NCBI GenBank assembly: GCA_028717985.1
Contig: JAQUMS010000014.1
Location: 1 to 11,433, forward strand
DNA length: 11,433 nt
Origin: Candidatus Omnitrophota bacterium
GTDB lineage: Bacteria > Omnitrophota > Gorgyraeia > Gygaellales > Profunditerraquicolaceae
Direction of reading: 5' to 3'
Of this stretch, positions 11,291-11,433 are shown piece by piece. Under the pieces are notes generated by a model that searched no databases, had not been told where the DNA came from, and saw nothing but the letters and a program-made list of their open reading frames with translations. Numbering within the stretch: position 1 is the first letter of the stretch; each line of letters opens with the position of its first letter. A program made the position numbers and the translations under genes.

Positions 11291-11433
11291 ATGAAAACAG
11301 TGTCGCAATGGAAAGATTCGGTTGTTAGGCAGGAAGAAATTGATAAATACCTGACGAAGGGGCAAGATTTTATCAACGAAGAGGAAATCGGATTGTTATT
11401 GCGGGAACAGGATAACTCTTCGCCTCAGCGTAT
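11291..11433 (+). CDS. hydG: Probable [FeFe]-hydrogenase maturase HydG, N-terminal fragment
   Basis: Only the first 47 codons are in the window and the frame is still open at the end. The ATG has AGGGG (11280-11284) six bases upstream. The segment QDFINEEEIGLLLREQDNSSPQR resembles the helical start of HydG, where a FIN/FID-[DE]E-I-LL pattern precedes the radical-SAM core. HydG cleaves tyrosine to make CO and CN ligands for the H-cluster. The CX3CX2C motif would lie beyond the window, so the family is not proven by catalytic residues. The TM1266-type gene immediately upstream strongly supports the call. The related tyrosine lyase ThiH is the main alternative. Confidence 0.68.
   Translation, partial: MKTVSQWKDSVVRQEEIDKYLTKGQDFINEEEIGLLLREQDNSSPQR

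Overview
The window is a gene-dense, moderate-GC bacterial segment in which every convincing gene lies on the + strand. Gene content points to a Gram-negative, anaerobic, fermentative bacterium. An OmpA/Pal-type domain with LysM and a lipobox lipoprotein imply an outer membrane. Acetate kinase, an NfnAB-type transhydrogenase, a TM1266-type hydrogenase-associated ACT protein and the start of a probable hydG imply acetate- and H2-forming metabolism. The mix would suit a deep-branching lineage such as Omnitrophota or Elusimicrobiota, but that placement is an inference from gene style only.

Layout. (1) 1-1255: the 3' part of an OmpA-LysM envelope protein, then an orphan fructose/nitrogen-type PTS IIA protein. 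(2) 1369-3005: a two-gene thiol-redox unit, a thioredoxin-like/CcdA-DsbD-like membrane protein touching a DUF1573 lipoprotein. (3) 3006-3286: noncoding, filled by imperfect palindromic repeat modules. (4) 3287-7698: a tight unit of HtpX-like M48 protease, acetate kinase, NfnA and NfnB. (5) 7699-8051: a second, larger cluster of the same repeat modules. (6) 8052-10758: a DUF2157 membrane protein overlapping a GDYXXLXY-domain protein with an unusual cysteine-rich C-terminal extension. (7) 10759-10953: an apparent self-contained promoter, structured small RNA and intrinsic terminator. (8) 10954-11433: the TM1266-type ACT protein, a perfect 14-bp palindrome, and the 5' end of hydG running off the window.

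How the genes fit together. AckA makes ATP from acetyl-phosphate. NfnAB would exchange electrons among NADH, NADPH and ferredoxin. The hydG end suggests [FeFe]-hydrogenase as the electron sink. HtpX heads the same apparent transcript and may be a membrane quality-control passenger. The CcdA-like protein and DUF1573 lipoprotein look like a route for moving reducing power to the periplasm.

The least explained part is the repeat family. Five modules (two in cluster 1, three in cluster 2) share a TTAATTC left edge, a strong internal hairpin and a right edge near GCTCATTAAGGA. They are separated by further palindromes. In both clusters the last module ends in the Shine-Dalgarno of the next gene. 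The promoter/small-RNA/terminator unit ahead of the ACT gene is the second noteworthy element.
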